Of a DNA stretch of 64,000 bases, positions 34,400-46,765 are shown in pieces. Origin of the DNA: Flaveria trinervia (Eukaryota; Streptophyta; Magnoliopsida; Asterales; Asteraceae); contig CM046457.1 in assembly GCA_025506515.1 (NCBI GenBank), forward strand, positions 1,918,001-1,982,000. Direction: 5' to 3'. The notes below the pieces were generated by a model, which had not been told where the DNA came from, did not search any database, and saw only the letters and a list, made by a program, of their open reading frames with translations. The translations under genes and the position numbers were made by a program. Each line of letters opens with the position of its first letter. The stretch's first letter is position 1.

Positions 34400-36647
34400 G
34401 CACTTCACACTCCATCTTTTGCACACACTCAACCTTACTTTTCTCTTACTAGAAATCACCTACATACTTTCCTCTCCCTTCTCTCTAAAATCTCGGCTGG
34501 AACATCAAAGAGCAGCCTTTTTTCTCTTAATTTTGATCATCCTAAACTTGTTTCAAGCTTTGATTTCTGGATTTCAAGGATCCCTTATGAGTTTGGTGCA
34601 AAATATTACATAAATCCTACTCAAAGGAGAAGAAATCCCTAAGAAAATCATTCTTGAATCTTCAAAGTTATTCATCTTAGGTATGAACTTAAAACTTTTA
34701 TGACATGCAACATGACTCTTGGATGATTGTTGCAAGATTTGTTTACCAAAAACTAGTTTTTCTTGAAATCCAAGGTTCCAACAAAAAGTTTTAACAAAGA
34801 AATATGTTTTAAAACAATGTGTGTGTGTGAGTGTGTGTCTGTCGTACATAATTATATGTGTATAATGATTTTGTATTTTGTTAATCTTTCAATATTTTAT
34901 TGATTTTCTCTTGTATTCAAGATGGTCAAACTTTTGTTTGAGGTTATGAACATCATATGAAACCCATCTCCAAAAGAAGTTTACCATAATGATGAAAAAT
35001 GGGTAATACATGATTGCATGTAAAGAATAATGTTCTTGAACCCATATTGCATTTTGATTTCATAAAGGATTGAGATGATCCATGAATAATGGTGATCATG
35101 ATCTGAAATATTTTGATTTTTAAGTATGTTTTTTTGAAATGAAAACTAAGAACACAATATAAAAGCTATAATTTGGACTATGTATGTATGTATGAAATCG
35201 TGTATATGTATGCATATATGGTTTACACTTTTGTTCTCGATTTGTTCTTCACTTATAAGCTTAAAGATGATTGAAATGATCCATGTACATGATGATCATG
35301 ATCTAGACATTTTGATATTCTTATTCAAATTTTACTTAAAGAAAAGATAAAAAGAAATTAGGATAAAAATACTCAAGTGTTGATTAGACATGAACACTAG
35401 AAAATCTTTCATAAATATAATGGACAAGACAAGTATTTTTGTAAGATCTGGATAAATAACTTTAAAACATATAAAATATAAGTTAAAAATTTAGTAACTT
35501 ACTGAGAATGAAAATTTTGATGATTAGGTTTAATCTCGTAAACGTTTTACGCGTTAAAAACGGTGTTTTCGGTTCTAAAACAAATAATTTCCTACAAGTC
35601 CGGTTTTGGACAGAAAATAATAAAGTGTTTGAAGTTAAAAACTTATGTTTTTTAAGTATATAACAAAACCATAACAAGCAAGATATTCGGTGATAACTTT
35701 ATACGCGTGAAAAAGCCGAAAACCGACAATTTCGGGTAAAATTAATGGACTGTTTTGGAACTGATTTTTAACAAAATATTTTCAGAAGGTTTTTGGTATA
35801 AAAGATTAATATTTAAACATATAAAATGATCATAAGATATACGTGGGTTGAAATACGGTTTATGCGTGTAAAACCATCCGGTTTCGAGTTAAAAATCACC
35901 GTATATGGGTGAAATTTGGGATCATACTTTTATAATAAAACTTGTTTAAAATATTTTCATATATATTATACTACTGAAAATTTAATTATTTGTTAAAAAG
36001 AATAATAAAAGTTGAGTTGTATTAAATAAAGTAATATTTATAAAGTAATAATATAAGAGATAGTTACTTTATTAGAACAAGAATATGGATATATCTTATT
36101 ATTAATCTTAAATAAAATAAAATTATGAATTACTAAATACTCATATATGTAAATAATTATTTTATTAATTATTCATTATTTGTTTGTATAATACATAACT
36201 TAGTAAATTTTATGTTACAGTTTATATACTTTCACGTGTTTATTTTGTGTGTGTATTGTAGTTGTTGTTTAAGGATTAATGGTTGATTTAATGAATGAAT
36301 ATTTGTCACACTTAATATAAGTTATTAAACTAAACCGAAAATCACCAACGAGTCTTTTATAAAATGGATTTCAAGATAAGTCTAGTGAGTTGGGTAAACA
36401 ACTTACGTATTAGACTTATTACTCAACAATTAATAAATCCTTTGTGTTTAGGGTGTTAATTGGTTGTTTAATTTCCGGGCTTGATTTTTGCTAGATCATC
36501 TCCTTATCACATTTGAAGGTGAGTTATTCGGCCCCATTTTAAATATTGTATTTATTTAACTGTTTTGGGGGGAAAGCATGAAAAACTATATATATATATA
36601 TATATGATGAATATAACGGATTGATATATGTTATGAAGGTATAAGTT

Positions 36648-36679
36648 GGGTCAATAGTATAGATGTATACTATTGACCC
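36648..36679. other. Perfect 14-bp hairpin in LTR B
   Basis: GGGTCAATAGTATA, loop GATG, then TATACTATTGACCC. Every base of the stem pairs. Confidence 0.95.
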
Positions 36680-37107
36680 CCTAAATCCCCCCATAATCAT
36701 TAACCTCGGGGAGGCAACACACTATATGGTAGATCTATCGAGTTAGAATGGTCCGCTCTCGCGACCAGTCGCGCTGGTCAGGTTATAGCGATAGAATTTA
36801 TATGTTTGGACTGTTGTGGTGCAATGATGTGTTTCTTGGTTTGATTATGGACTTATGACCTAAATTAATCATAGTACCTAGCTAGTCTATGTTGAGTATA
36901 TTATATCTCGTTACCATATATTGTTTTGAAACCATCTGTTTATAAGACTGAAAACCCCGATCACTCACCAACTTTATGTTGATTTTATTACCCTACATGT
37001 TTTTCAGGGTCATAGGTAAGCTCTGTGTGGACTTTCCAGGAATACGTCTTTGGAGGGTCAAACATGTAAAATACCTTTTAATGAATAAAAGACAATGTAT
37101 TTCAACT

Positions 37108-39145
37108 TGTAAAGCCCCGTTCCCGGGACGCTTACAGCTGATAAATTATTGCACATAAAACATACATTTTCATTTATCTTACATAAATATTGCAGCGGAA
37201 ACATTCGAAAATGACATCTCATTTCATCATAAAAACTTTTGCAAAATAGTACATCGTTAATCAGTTACAAAATACATTGTTGCATTACATCACAAAAAAC
37301 ATCAAATATAAGTGGATGCCATCCCAAAAGAGCTGAGTAGCCGCCCCATGCCATCCTCAGCAATCATTACCTGTCAACTGGAAATACATCAAAGTCAGCC
37401 TTGCTGAGTGAGTTCTAGTTTTATAATAAAACATACTTTCTTTCGTTAAAACCGTTCTTTACATTCATGCGTTCATACATCATACGCACACATAGATAAT
37501 ATTATTATTATCTTCATTATTCGTTCTTACATTCATTACATCTTTTCCTTTCATCAACACCATGAACTTTACCCTTCATGCTCATGGTACTGGGCCTAAG
37601 CCTATCATAGACCTTTATTCACGGTGCCCAACACCTCTGGCCACATTACCTAAGATAAAGTTCAGGTATACCATTGTCATGTGCTATGCCCTTCATGCTC
37701 ATGGTACTGGACCTAAGCCTATCTTAGACCTTCATTCACGGTGCCCAGCACCTCTGGCCACAGTACCTAAGGCAAGCAACAATGGTTCCATACAAATGGT
37801 CAATCACAAAGAAAGACCCCAATATGCATCCTCCCGAGGTAGCAAACCCTCACACCTTTGGGCTAACACCTTTTAATGGCGTGTCCCGACATATAAGGCT
37901 TGAAAGACTTTCTTTACTTTTATCATTCATTAATGCATGCATTCTTACTTCATGTTCCTCTTTTATTATCTTTCTCTTTACGTTACGTACTATTTTCATT
38001 TCATTCATCAACATAACACGTAAAGCCACATGAAAGATAAACATACATCATAATAAGCAACATAACATACACAGTCATCATCATCATACAGGGCGACATC
38101 ATACATACATAACATGCATAATCATGCAACATCATCATCATCATGCCCAACATACTCTCTAAGATCTCAACAATCATCTTACATGAACTTACGGGAACTT
38201 TCACGTCAAAACTTACCTTTGCACTTTCCCCCGAAAGTCAGTACATAAAGTACACTTTCCTCGGGTACACCAGCCCTACTTGGGCGTATGGGCACCCTTC
38301 AGTCGTATGGCCTCCAGGCAACTGAACATCATGCGATTGAACCAATGCGGATGAACACCTATGCGAATGAACATCCAATCGTGAGAATGAAACTAATGCG
38401 AATGGACTCCATGCGGATGAGTCCCATGCGAATGGACCTAATGCGGATGAAACTAATACGAATGGGCATTTATGCGACTGGGCTCTCAGTCGTGCGAATG
38501 AACCCTTAGTCATGCGAATGAACCTCAATCGTGCGAATGAACCTCAATCGCACCTCAATCGGCCGTATGGCCTCCATTCGGTCGCATAGCCCTAGCTGGT
38601 GCAGAATGCAGTTCATCCCGAACCCAATCTGCCATATTCGACCACCAAGCTCATCTAAACCCATTCTAAGCCCAAATCAACCATCCTAAACCTTAGAAAT
38701 GCACCCCAACACCATTCAAGCACACACAAGCTCAAAAGCAAGACCCAAACGCATCATACACATACCCACACATACACAAACGGGTCAAACACACATACAC
38801 ACACACACACTCAAAAACACGATTTTCAGATGTGTTCCAGCCCCAAATCATTCAAAAACGTGTAAAAGAGGGGTCCTAGAACTCACACAAACGACCACAA
38901 CGAGAAGAGCTTCGATTTGACTCGCTACTCGATTATTTTCGAGCTTGAATCTACCCAAACCAACCTTTTTCTCTCCTTTTCTCTTCTTTCTCTCTTCTCC
39001 TCTTTTGTTTGCTGAAAAATGTGAGTGTGGGGAGAGGGTGATGGCTGCCCTCTCCCTTCAAATATCACCACATACCCAACTTTCTCTCGTTGGCGAGTTC
39101 GGTCCCTCGACTTTGGACATTATTTCTTTTTTTTCTTCTTTCATC
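37108..39145 (-). repeat. 3' LTR of element C, truncated at its inner end
   Basis: Matches 48372-50448 along its length (for example TTATTGCACATAAAACATAC and CAGTACATAAA-TACACTTTCC). It stops after TTTCTTCTTTC, where integrase C-terminus begins, so the first 35-40 LTR bases, the polypurine tract and the protein tail are deleted. Degenerate ATGCGAATGAAC repeats lie at 38330-38560. Confidence 0.9.
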
Positions 39146-39595
39146 TACCAAGCACTTTCTCCGATGAGATACATGAAATATCGAGTGAATTCCACTTAAC
39201 TCATCTGGTAACTCCAGTCTATAGGCCACCTCTCCTACTCGAGCAATGATTCGGAAAGGGCCTATGTACCTTGGGCTCAACTTGCCCCACTTTCGGAAAT
39301 GAATGATACCCTTCCAAGGTAAGATCTTCAGCATAACCCGGTCACCCACCTGGAACTCAATCGGTCTGCGTCGTCTATCAGCATACGACATCTGTCTATC
39401 TTTGGCTGCCTTCATGAAGGCCTTGATCTTTTCGAGCTTCTCAGTCATAGCCTCGATTAACTCGATGCTCCCTAGCTCTTTCTGACTAATATCACCCCAA
39501 CAGACGGGCTTCTGCATCTCCTACCGTATAGCATCTCATAAGGTGGCATACTAATGTTGGCATGAAAACTGTTGTTGTATGAGAATTCAGCTAAC

Positions 39596-40168
39596 GGTAA
39601 GTGGTCATCCCAACTTCCCCCAAATTGATAATACATGTCCGAAGCATATAGCGACAACCGTATTTTTGATTGGTACCACAGTGGCCCTTTGGTTGGGTAT
39701 TGGTGCAACATTACCTATTGATAAATCCCTAACTTTAGGTCTTTTTTAAATTGATTCAATTGTGAAATAAAATATCACGACGTATGTATCTAGGGAACAG
39801 TCGCTTCAAGGTGAATTCTCCCTAGATACATCTATTCAATTCATGTGACACCCTACACATATCCCACATCGGCCGTGGACAGGAGAGATTCCCGGTTCAT
39901 AAGGAATGTCTGGCCTTTAACATCAACAACGCGTTTTGGGCGTATTGGCTGTGGATGAGAGGAGAAATCCACAGTTAAGCGTGCTCAGGTGGGAGCAATC
40001 CAGGGATGGGTGACCTCCTTGGGAAGTTTTCACCCGGGCAATCAAAAGCAAATCCGTGAGCTCCCCGTGAGCAAAGCGGACAATATTGTTGATGCGAGGG
40101 GCCGGGTGTTACAGGTAAGTGGTCATCCCAACTTCCCTTAAAATTGATAATACATGTCCGAAGCATAT
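39596..40168. repeat. 55-bp direct repeat of integrase sequence around Cassandra
   Basis: GGTAAGTGGTCATCCCAACT to CCGAAGCATAT occurs at 39596-39650 and again at 40114-40168 with a few differences. The Cassandra LTR ends exactly where the right copy begins. The left copy is followed by about 190 bp of unplaced sequence. Confidence 0.88.
39844..40113 (+). mobile_element. Cassandra-type TRIM LTR with 5S rRNA-like core
   Basis: A 270-bp unit from TGTGACACCCTAC to CCGGGTGTTACA. Its middle matches 5S rRNA: ACAGTTAAGCGTGCTCAGG (box A region, near 39971) and GGATGGGTGACCTCCTTGGG (internal element and box C, near 40004). Flanks such as CCCACATCGGCCGTG and AGCGGACAATATTG are Cassandra LTR marks. Cassandra is a non-autonomous element whose LTRs carry a pol III 5S promoter. 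Only one LTR is present. Confidence 0.92.
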
Positions 40169-40296
40169 CCTCCAATGTCTGAATGGTCCTCTCTGACTTA
40201 CCATCAGTCTGGGGATGGTAAGCCGTGCTGATGTGTAACCTCGTCCCCAGAGTATCGTGGAATTTCTTCCAAAATTTGAATGTAAACCAGGTGTCA

Positions 40297-42333
40297 TGTA
40301 ACACCCAGTTATTCTTTTAAAAGAACGATAAGAAATGAAGAACAAAAGTAGGAAATGTCAATGAACCCAAGTTGAGGGGTTAAAAATGTAAAAATGACAA
40401 AAGTACATAAGAAGTTGGTGTAAAGGTGGGCATGGCCGCCCACCCTCACTTCACATCACCATTTTCATTCGGTTTTAGAGAGAGAGAGAGAGCAGAGAAA
40501 CTCTCGGTTGAAGAAAAAGAAGAAGAAGAAGATTGAATTCAAGGTAAGAATTCATGATTTTTAAGTATTTATGACGGGTTTTATCCTGGTTACATGCTTA
40601 CATGCTTATGTGCTTGTGTGTGTGTTTGTGTGTGTGTGTTTTTAGGTGTTTGAACTCTGTTGCAAAAGGGTTAGAAAGGAAGAAACACTCAAGTTGCACC
40701 AGGTGAGTTCTAGACCCTGGTTTTTACTTGTTTTAAACTCTCTTTGGGGTTGAAAATGTATTAAAATGATTTTTAAATGTTTATGTATGTATACCGTATG
40801 TATTATGCATGTTTGGATGATGATTCTTGAATGCTTATAGGTTGTTCATATTTAGAATAGCCATGTTAAGCTTAGAACAGATGGGTTTGATGATTGGGTT
40901 TGAAAACATACTAGAAACATGTTGAACAGAAGGTTCATGCGCCTAGATAAGGCTCATGCGCCTGAAATTGCCTTAGAAGAATTTAAGTGCAATGTCTGAA
41001 CAGTAGCCCATGCACCCAAAATTGCCTTAGAAATGTTTAAGTATAGCCCATGGGCTTGAACAGTGGTCCATGCGCCTAGAAATATTAGTCAGACGACTAA
41101 GTGTACGGCCATGCGTCCCAATAGTGCCCATGCGCCCAAGTGGCCCATCGGCTAAGTGTTCATGCGTCTGAATAACCCATACGCCTAAGTGTTCATACGC
41201 CCGGATAGTGCCCATGCGCCTGAATTGTTCATGCGCCTAAGAGTTAAAACAGTTAAGTGTTGACTGATGCGCCTACATAGTAATGAAACGCCCAAACAGG
41301 GCTCATGCGCCCAAATAGTGTCTAAGCGCCCACCACTTAGAATTTATTACAGAATTCTTGGGAGTTTGTGCTCTTAGGGTTTTGACCGAGGTTTGACTAG
41401 GGCTTATTAATGATGGTTTTCATGCATGATTATGATTGCCTTATGATTGTTCCTTATTATTATTATTGCTATTATTATTATTACTTATAGTGTGTGACTT
41501 TACGTGGTATGTATATTATCGTAACGTAAAGTATATCATAATAATAAGAGAAAGAGCAATAAAAAAAAGAAGAGGAACATTAATAAAATGTTAACAAGTC
41601 TTGCATGGTTACAGGAGGTTCACGACCATGTTGTCGTTAGGTCAACTGTGCTGCGGGTTAGCTACCCTATTATGCATACAGGGCCAGTCTTGGAGATTGG
41701 CATGACCTCTGTAGTGTACCCTAGGTGTTTGGGTCGGCCTTGTATACCGTAAACAGAACCCTTTTGAGGGATATAGATGGCCCATCACCGGTTTTCATCG
41801 CGCATACAGTTTAGGGTATTGCTCATTGGTCCATACAGAAAGTGTAAGATAAAGATAAAAGATTACAGAACATACAAGGCATACAATAAAATGAACGAAT
41901 AGTATCTATTCATATAGTTAATGCGTGCTCGCATACACAGTAAAGAGTTGTATTTCACAGAAAGAGTATTTTCATATACAACATACAAAGTATTTTATTA
42001 CTTTTAAAAACTAGAACTCACTCAGCAACGCTGACTTTTATACATTTTCAGTTGGCAGGTAATTATTGCCAAGGATGGCACAAGGGTGATACTACTTGGC
42101 AGGAAAAGACTAACATCCATTCATATTTTATGTTGCTGTTGTTTTGTAATGCAGTAAAACAATTTTTTTGTAATCAGTTAAACGACGATGTATTTCTCAA
42201 CAACAGTGGCTTAAATGAAATGAATGGTTTTTTGATAATTATTTCCGCTGCTTAAGTTTGTATAATTATAATGTTTAATGTTTTAACTGCTGTGATTGAC
42301 CAACTGTGAGGTCTCCGAGACCAGGGCCTTACA
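40297..42333 (+). repeat. 5' LTR of element D
   Basis: From TGTAACACCCAG to GGGCCTTACA, 2037 bp. A degenerate repeat of CATGCGCC with 15-25-base spacing fills 40930-41340. The last part, from 41916, is repeated in the 3' LTR fragment. Confidence 0.92.
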
Positions 42334-42336
42334 AGT

Positions 42337-42349
42337 TGGTATCAGAGCC
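42337..42349 (+). other. Primer-binding site of element D
   Basis: TGGTATCAGAGCC, complementary to initiator tRNA-Met, three bases after the LTR end. Confidence 0.95.
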
Positions 42350-42689
42350 AAAGTTTAAGAGAATTGGGATAAATAAAACTTTTAAAACCTAAACTTAAAC
42401 TGAAAATAGGACAAATGGAGGGATGTCAGCCCGAGTAGCTACGTGCCATCAGGTATGTCTTTTCTTAATGTTAACTGGTGTTATATGCACATGTTTTGTG
42501 ACTTATGTGCTCTTAGTAGATTTAGATACTGATTAAGTCAGGATAGGAGATGCTTGGGGTATGAAGAGTAAAGAAAGTGGCTAATCACAACTGGCCCCTG
42601 TAATTAGGGACTTACTATACTTGACATAAACTGAGTGTTACCTTGAATGAACGCGTTAGTGTTTGAATCTTATAATGTGCGTTTAGAGG

Positions 42690-43843
42690 ATGGCTGGCGA
42701 TAGATCTTCGAAAGCCTCTTGTGGTGGAGGTCACGGTGCTGCTCCGCGACCCAAGAGAGGGAGACCCAGAGTCGAGAAAGTGCTTTATGAAGAACAAGAG
42801 ACCCCTCATCCGGAGGGTGGCGACGAGAGCGCCAATCTGAGTGCCTTAGTAAAAGAGGCTATTGTGGAAGAAGTTCATCAAGTCATGCAGACAATCTTAC
42901 CGTCTGTAGTGACCGAGGTTATCAAGGCAGTACGGGAAGGGGATAGAAAGGAGAGGAACAGGTCCTCAGGAGGACGAGAGCAACCAGAGCCGGAAATGGT
43001 TCTCTCTGATGATGAAGAGGAGGAAGAAAAGCCTGCGCCGGAGGCGGCACGAGGCTGTAACTATGGGGCGTTTATGAGATGCAAGCCTCCTACCTTCGAT
43101 GGAAACGGAACTGTTGCTGCTGCTCACCGGTGGGTGAGGGAAATGGAGGCTATCCTCGATATCAGTGAGTGCCGTGAAGATCAGAAGGTGAAATTCGCTA
43201 CCCACTCTTTTGTGGACTCGGCTTTGTGCTGGTGGGACAACATTGTCCAAGCCGAGGGTAGCAGAGCCATTGGGAGAATGAGATAGCCTGAACTGAAGAG
43301 TTAGTGATTGAGGAATTCTGTCCCCACAAAGAGATAGATAAGGTAGAAAGAGAATTCCTGCAGCTGGAAGCGGGAACGATGACACACCAGAAGTACACCA
43401 CAAAATTTAATGAAATGGCGCGGCTCGTGCCCCATCAAGTGACACCACTGTCACGAAAGATTAAGAGATACATCCAGGGGCTGCCGGCGGATATCCGTAG
43501 GCATATGATCGCCGCCCGGCCGAGCACTTTTAGATCGGCGGTTGATTTGGCTGGTAGATTATATGATGAGCGCGAGGTGGTGGTGGCTGAGGTGAACAAG
43601 AAGGGTGGTGGTGACCGGAACTGGAATGGGAAACGGTTTGGACGTGGTGGAGCCGCTCCAAACAATAAGGTGGCGAAGGTGGGTGACCGACGTGTGGTTT
43701 TATCTGGTGTACGGTTGAAGAAGTGTGGCAAATGTGGAAGGGAGCATACTAGTGAGTGCAGGATGGGAATGAATGTATGCTTCAAGTGTGGCCAGCCTGG
43801 CCACTACGCTAGAGACTGTAAGAAGCCGAGGGCGGAGAGTTAA
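42690..43843 (+). pseudogene. Gag of element D (one frameshift)
   Basis: Begins MAGDRSSKASCGGG with a basic, Gly-rich end (RPKRGRPRVEK), an acidic stretch, then the capsid part MRCKPPTFDGNGTVAAAHRW and SALCWWDNIVQAEGS. It shifts near 43286 and continues LVIEEFCPHKEIDKVEREFL, then LSRKIKRYIQGLPADIRRH and AARPSTFRSAVDLAGRLYDE. Cys patterns CGKCGREHTSEC and CFKCGQPGHYARDC end it; the second is a CCHC knuckle for RNA binding. A stop comes right at the deletion joint with the 3' LTR. Role: particle protein. Confidence 0.88.
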
Positions 43844-44255
43844 TGCGTGCTCGCATACATAGTAAAGAGTTGTATTTCACAGAAAGAGTATTTTCATATA
43901 CAACATACAGAAAGTATTTTATTACTTTTAAAAACTAGAACTCACTCAGCAACGCTGACTTTTATACATTTTCAGTTGGCAGGTAATTATTGTTGAGGAT
44001 GGCACGAGGGTGAAGCTACTCGGCCGGAAAGACTGACATCCATTCATATTTTATGTTGCTGTTGTTTTGTAATACAGTAAAATAATTTTTGTAATCAGTT
44101 AAACAACGATGTTTGCTCAACAACAGTGGTTCAAATGAAATGAATGGTTTTTTGATAAATTATTTCTTTCGCTGCTTAGTTTGTATAATTATAATGTTTA
44201 ATGTTTTAACTGCTATGATTGACCACTGTGAGGTCTCCGGGACCGGGGCCTTAGA
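43838..44255 (+). repeat. 3' LTR fragment of element D
   Basis: Equals 41916-42333 in length (418 bp) with few differences. The joint with gag lies at the short shared sequence AGTTAATGCG. The last bases are TTAGA where the 5' LTR has TTACA. Confidence 0.92.
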
Positions 44256-44644
44256 TGTCACGATCAGAAACAATAGATACCGACACACCATGACGAGTTA
44301 CAATTTCCTTGATAACAGATCAACCAACCTCTCAGATGATATGTCTCGCAGATCAGTAGGAAGTGAGCACTCTTCGTCAAGCGGTCAACAATCACCCATA
44401 TAACATCATACCCTTTTGGGGTACGCGGAAACTTCGTAATAAAATCCATGGTGATGTGCTCCCACTTCCATTCCGGTATATCCAAAGGTTGGATCTTTCC
44501 ATACGGCTTTTGATGCTCGGCCTTCACCTGTAGACAAGTAAGGCATTTACTCACATACTCCACTACGTCACGTTTCATACCCAGCCACCAATAATCCTTC
44601 TTTATGTATTGATACATCTTTATGGCCCCTGAATGAATGGAGTA

Positions 44645-46299
44645 TCAAGTCTTGTGAGCTTCATCCGAAATCTTCACCCGTAGATCCCCAAAACGAGGAA
44701 TCCACACCCGTCTAAATCGGGTTTTAACACCAAGTGTGTTTTCACCCAATTCCCCAACCAAGCCTCTCATTCTTTCCGAGTTAAGATGATCTTCTTTCGA
44801 TGCCTCATCTTGAAACTCTTTTACTTGCTTCACCACGTCAGAGGTCATGATTAGTTGATACGCTTTCACCCGAATCGGCTCGAGCCTCTCTTTTTGGCTA
44901 AGGGCATCAGCCACCACGTTGGCTTTGCCCGGATGGTAATGGATCTCATAATCATAGTCCTTTATAAGCTCCAACCATCGTCTCTGCCTCATGTTCAGAT
45001 CTTTCTGCTCGAAGAAGTACTTCAAGCTCTTGTGGTTAGTGAAAATGGTGCACTTTATCCCGTAATGATAGTGCCTCCAAATCTTTAGTGCAAAGACCAC
45101 GGCTGCGAGCTCCAAGTCATAAGTAGGATAATTGACCTCATGAACCTTCAACTACCAGGATGCATAAGCTATAACCTTTCCTCTTTGCATTAACACACAG
45201 CCTAACCCCGAGTAGGAAGCATCAGAATAAACCACCAGATCTTCGCTTCCATCGGGTAATGACAGAACAGGAGCTTGAGTCAACCTCGCCTTCAATTCCT
45301 CGAATCCTTCTCTTGAGCTTGACCCCATACAAACTTCACATCCTTCCTGGTCAACTTGGTTAGTGGAGAAGCGATCTTAGAAATGTCTTGGATAAATCTT
45401 CTATAGTAGCCTGCCAAACCCAAGAAGCTACGAATCTCGGATGGCGTCTTTGGAGACTTCCATTGCATCACTGCCTCCACCTTTGTCGGGTCCACCATAA
45501 TCCTGTCAGGATTCACCACATGACCCAAGAACTGAACTTCGCGCAACCAAAATGCACACTTGGAGAACTTGGCGTACAACTTCTCCTTTCTCAATGTCTC
45601 TAGAACCTCCCGAATGTGACCGGCATGCTCTATCTCGATCTTCGAATAAATCAGGATATCATCAATAAACACAATCACTGATTTATCCAACATCGGCCGA
45701 CACCCGATTCATCAGATCCATAAAAGCAGCTGGCGCATTGGTCAGACCAAAAGACATTACAAGAAACTCGTAGTGACCATAACGTGTGCGGAAAGCTGTT
45801 TTAGGAACATCCTGCTCCATCACCTTCAACTGATGGTAACCAGATCGAAGATCTATCCTTGAAAACCAACTGGCCCTTGAAGCTAATCGAACAAATCATC
45901 TATTCTCGGTAAGGGGTATCGGTTCTTCACCGTCAACTTTTTTAGCTCACGGTAGTCGATACACATCCTCATACTATCGTCTTTCTTCTTCACAAACAAG
46001 ACCGGAGCACCCCAAGGAGAGATACTCGGTTTGATGAACCCCTTATCAAGCAGCTCTTGCAACTGCTCCATCAACTCTTTCATCTCCGTCGGAGCCAACC
46101 GATACGGTGCCTTGGCAACGAGTTGGGCACCTGGTACCAAATCAATCTGAAACTCGATCTTTCTATTAGGTGGCACTCCTGGTAAGTCTTCTGGAAACAC
46201 GTCTGGAAAGTCACACACAACCGGTACATCAGACAGTTGTGGTGTTGGTGTATCCACATCCTTTACATAAGCCAAGTAGGCGCTACATCCACGCCTCAT
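44645..46299 (-). pseudogene. Reverse transcriptase and RNase H of element C
   Basis: The minus strand gives FPDVFPEDLPGVPPNRKIEF, then GFIKPSISPWGAPVLFVKKK and CIDYRELKKLTVKNRYPLPR. The palm continues in other frames (YGHYEFLVMSFGLTNAPAAF) and reaches the catalytic VFIDDILIYS at about 45665. FLGHVVNP and SFLGLAGYYRRFI follow. RNase H shows YPTYDLELAAVVFALKIWRH and IHYHPGKANVVADALSQ. RT copies the RNA and RNase H removes it. Frame changes near 45890, 45700 and 45290-45160 break the frame. Confidence 0.9.
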
Positions 46300-46386
46300 A
46301 CACTTTCCGCCACCGCCATTGAGATTACTTTCGGGATCGTCATGACCCGATCTCCATAACAGTTACCAAACTCCTGTCAAGCGCTG

Positions 46387-46695
46387 TCAACGAATCATCT
46401 TCTTGTGACACACAATGTTCGCCTCGGAGTCCGCCAACCAATCCATCCCAAGAACCAAATCGAAACCACCTAAGGTCATCACAAACGATCTAACAGGAAA
46501 CTTATGACCTTTTAGCTCCACATCACAGTTCTCTATCATCTCAAAAATCCTGGTAGACTTACCTATGGCAGTTTCTACATCAAAGGGCGAATCAACACGT
46601 CTACTACTAACAACCAACTTAGCACAGAAAGCAGTAGAAATAAAACTTTTACGGGCACCCGAATCAAATAACACAGAAGATAAAGTTCGGTTCAC
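46387..46695 (-). pseudogene. Aspartic protease of element C
   Basis: SVLFDSGARKSFIS holds the active-site D-S-G, and GGFDLVLGMDWLADSEANIV matches the second half of plant gypsy protease. It matures Gag-Pol. Gag and RT lie in different frames on each side. Confidence 0.88.
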
Positions 46696-46765
46696 TAGAA
46701 ACTACCAGACACAACCTCAGGGCCCGTCCTAGCTTCCTCCTGTGTCATGGTGAATGCCCTGGCAC

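Larger units (their letters stand above)
40297..44255 (+). mobile_element. Ty3/gypsy element D, internally deleted, inside element C
   Basis: A full 5' LTR (40297-42333), primer site, gag, and then directly the last 418 bp of the 3' LTR (43838-44255). The duplication TGTCA lies on each side (40292-40296 and 44256-44260). It inserted between codons of the integrase core of C. Gag is closely related to that of C, so the family inserted into itself. Pol is entirely lost. Confidence 0.94.
39146..44617 (-). pseudogene. Integrase of element C, split by two insertions
   Basis: Read right to left: MYQYIKKDYWWLGMKRDV and CLTCLQVKAEHQKPYG (zinc-binding end), then WEHITMDFITKFPRTPKGYD and VDRLTKSAHF (core). 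Reading then gives SIVSDRDT at the D insertion, and across it FKFWKKFHDTLGTRL, ISTAYHPQTDGKSERTIQTL and a repeated GSWDDHLP. Next come FSYNNSFHANISMPPYEMLY and, at 39517-39146, FQVGDRVMLKILPWKG and SPRYIGPFRI with a broken chromodomain-like end. Integrase joins element cDNA to the chromosome. Element D and Cassandra sequence cut it, with frame changes near 39490 and 44330. Confidence 0.88.

Noticed and set aside
37562..37876. 104-codon frame with internal repeat, also seen near 48.9 kb
   Set aside because: Both copies lie in the LTRs of element C, where the sequence is an LTR repeat and not a gene.
38330..38560. Regularly spaced short repeats resembling a CRISPR array
   Set aside because: Unit length and spacing vary, this is a plant genome, and the repeats are part of an LTR.
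38945..39249. Two overlapping plus-strand frames
   Set aside because: The minus strand here encodes the integrase end and the LTR of element C.
39966..40040. A 5S rRNA gene
   Set aside because: Only the internal promoter part matches, and the surroundings are a Cassandra LTR with TG...CA ends.
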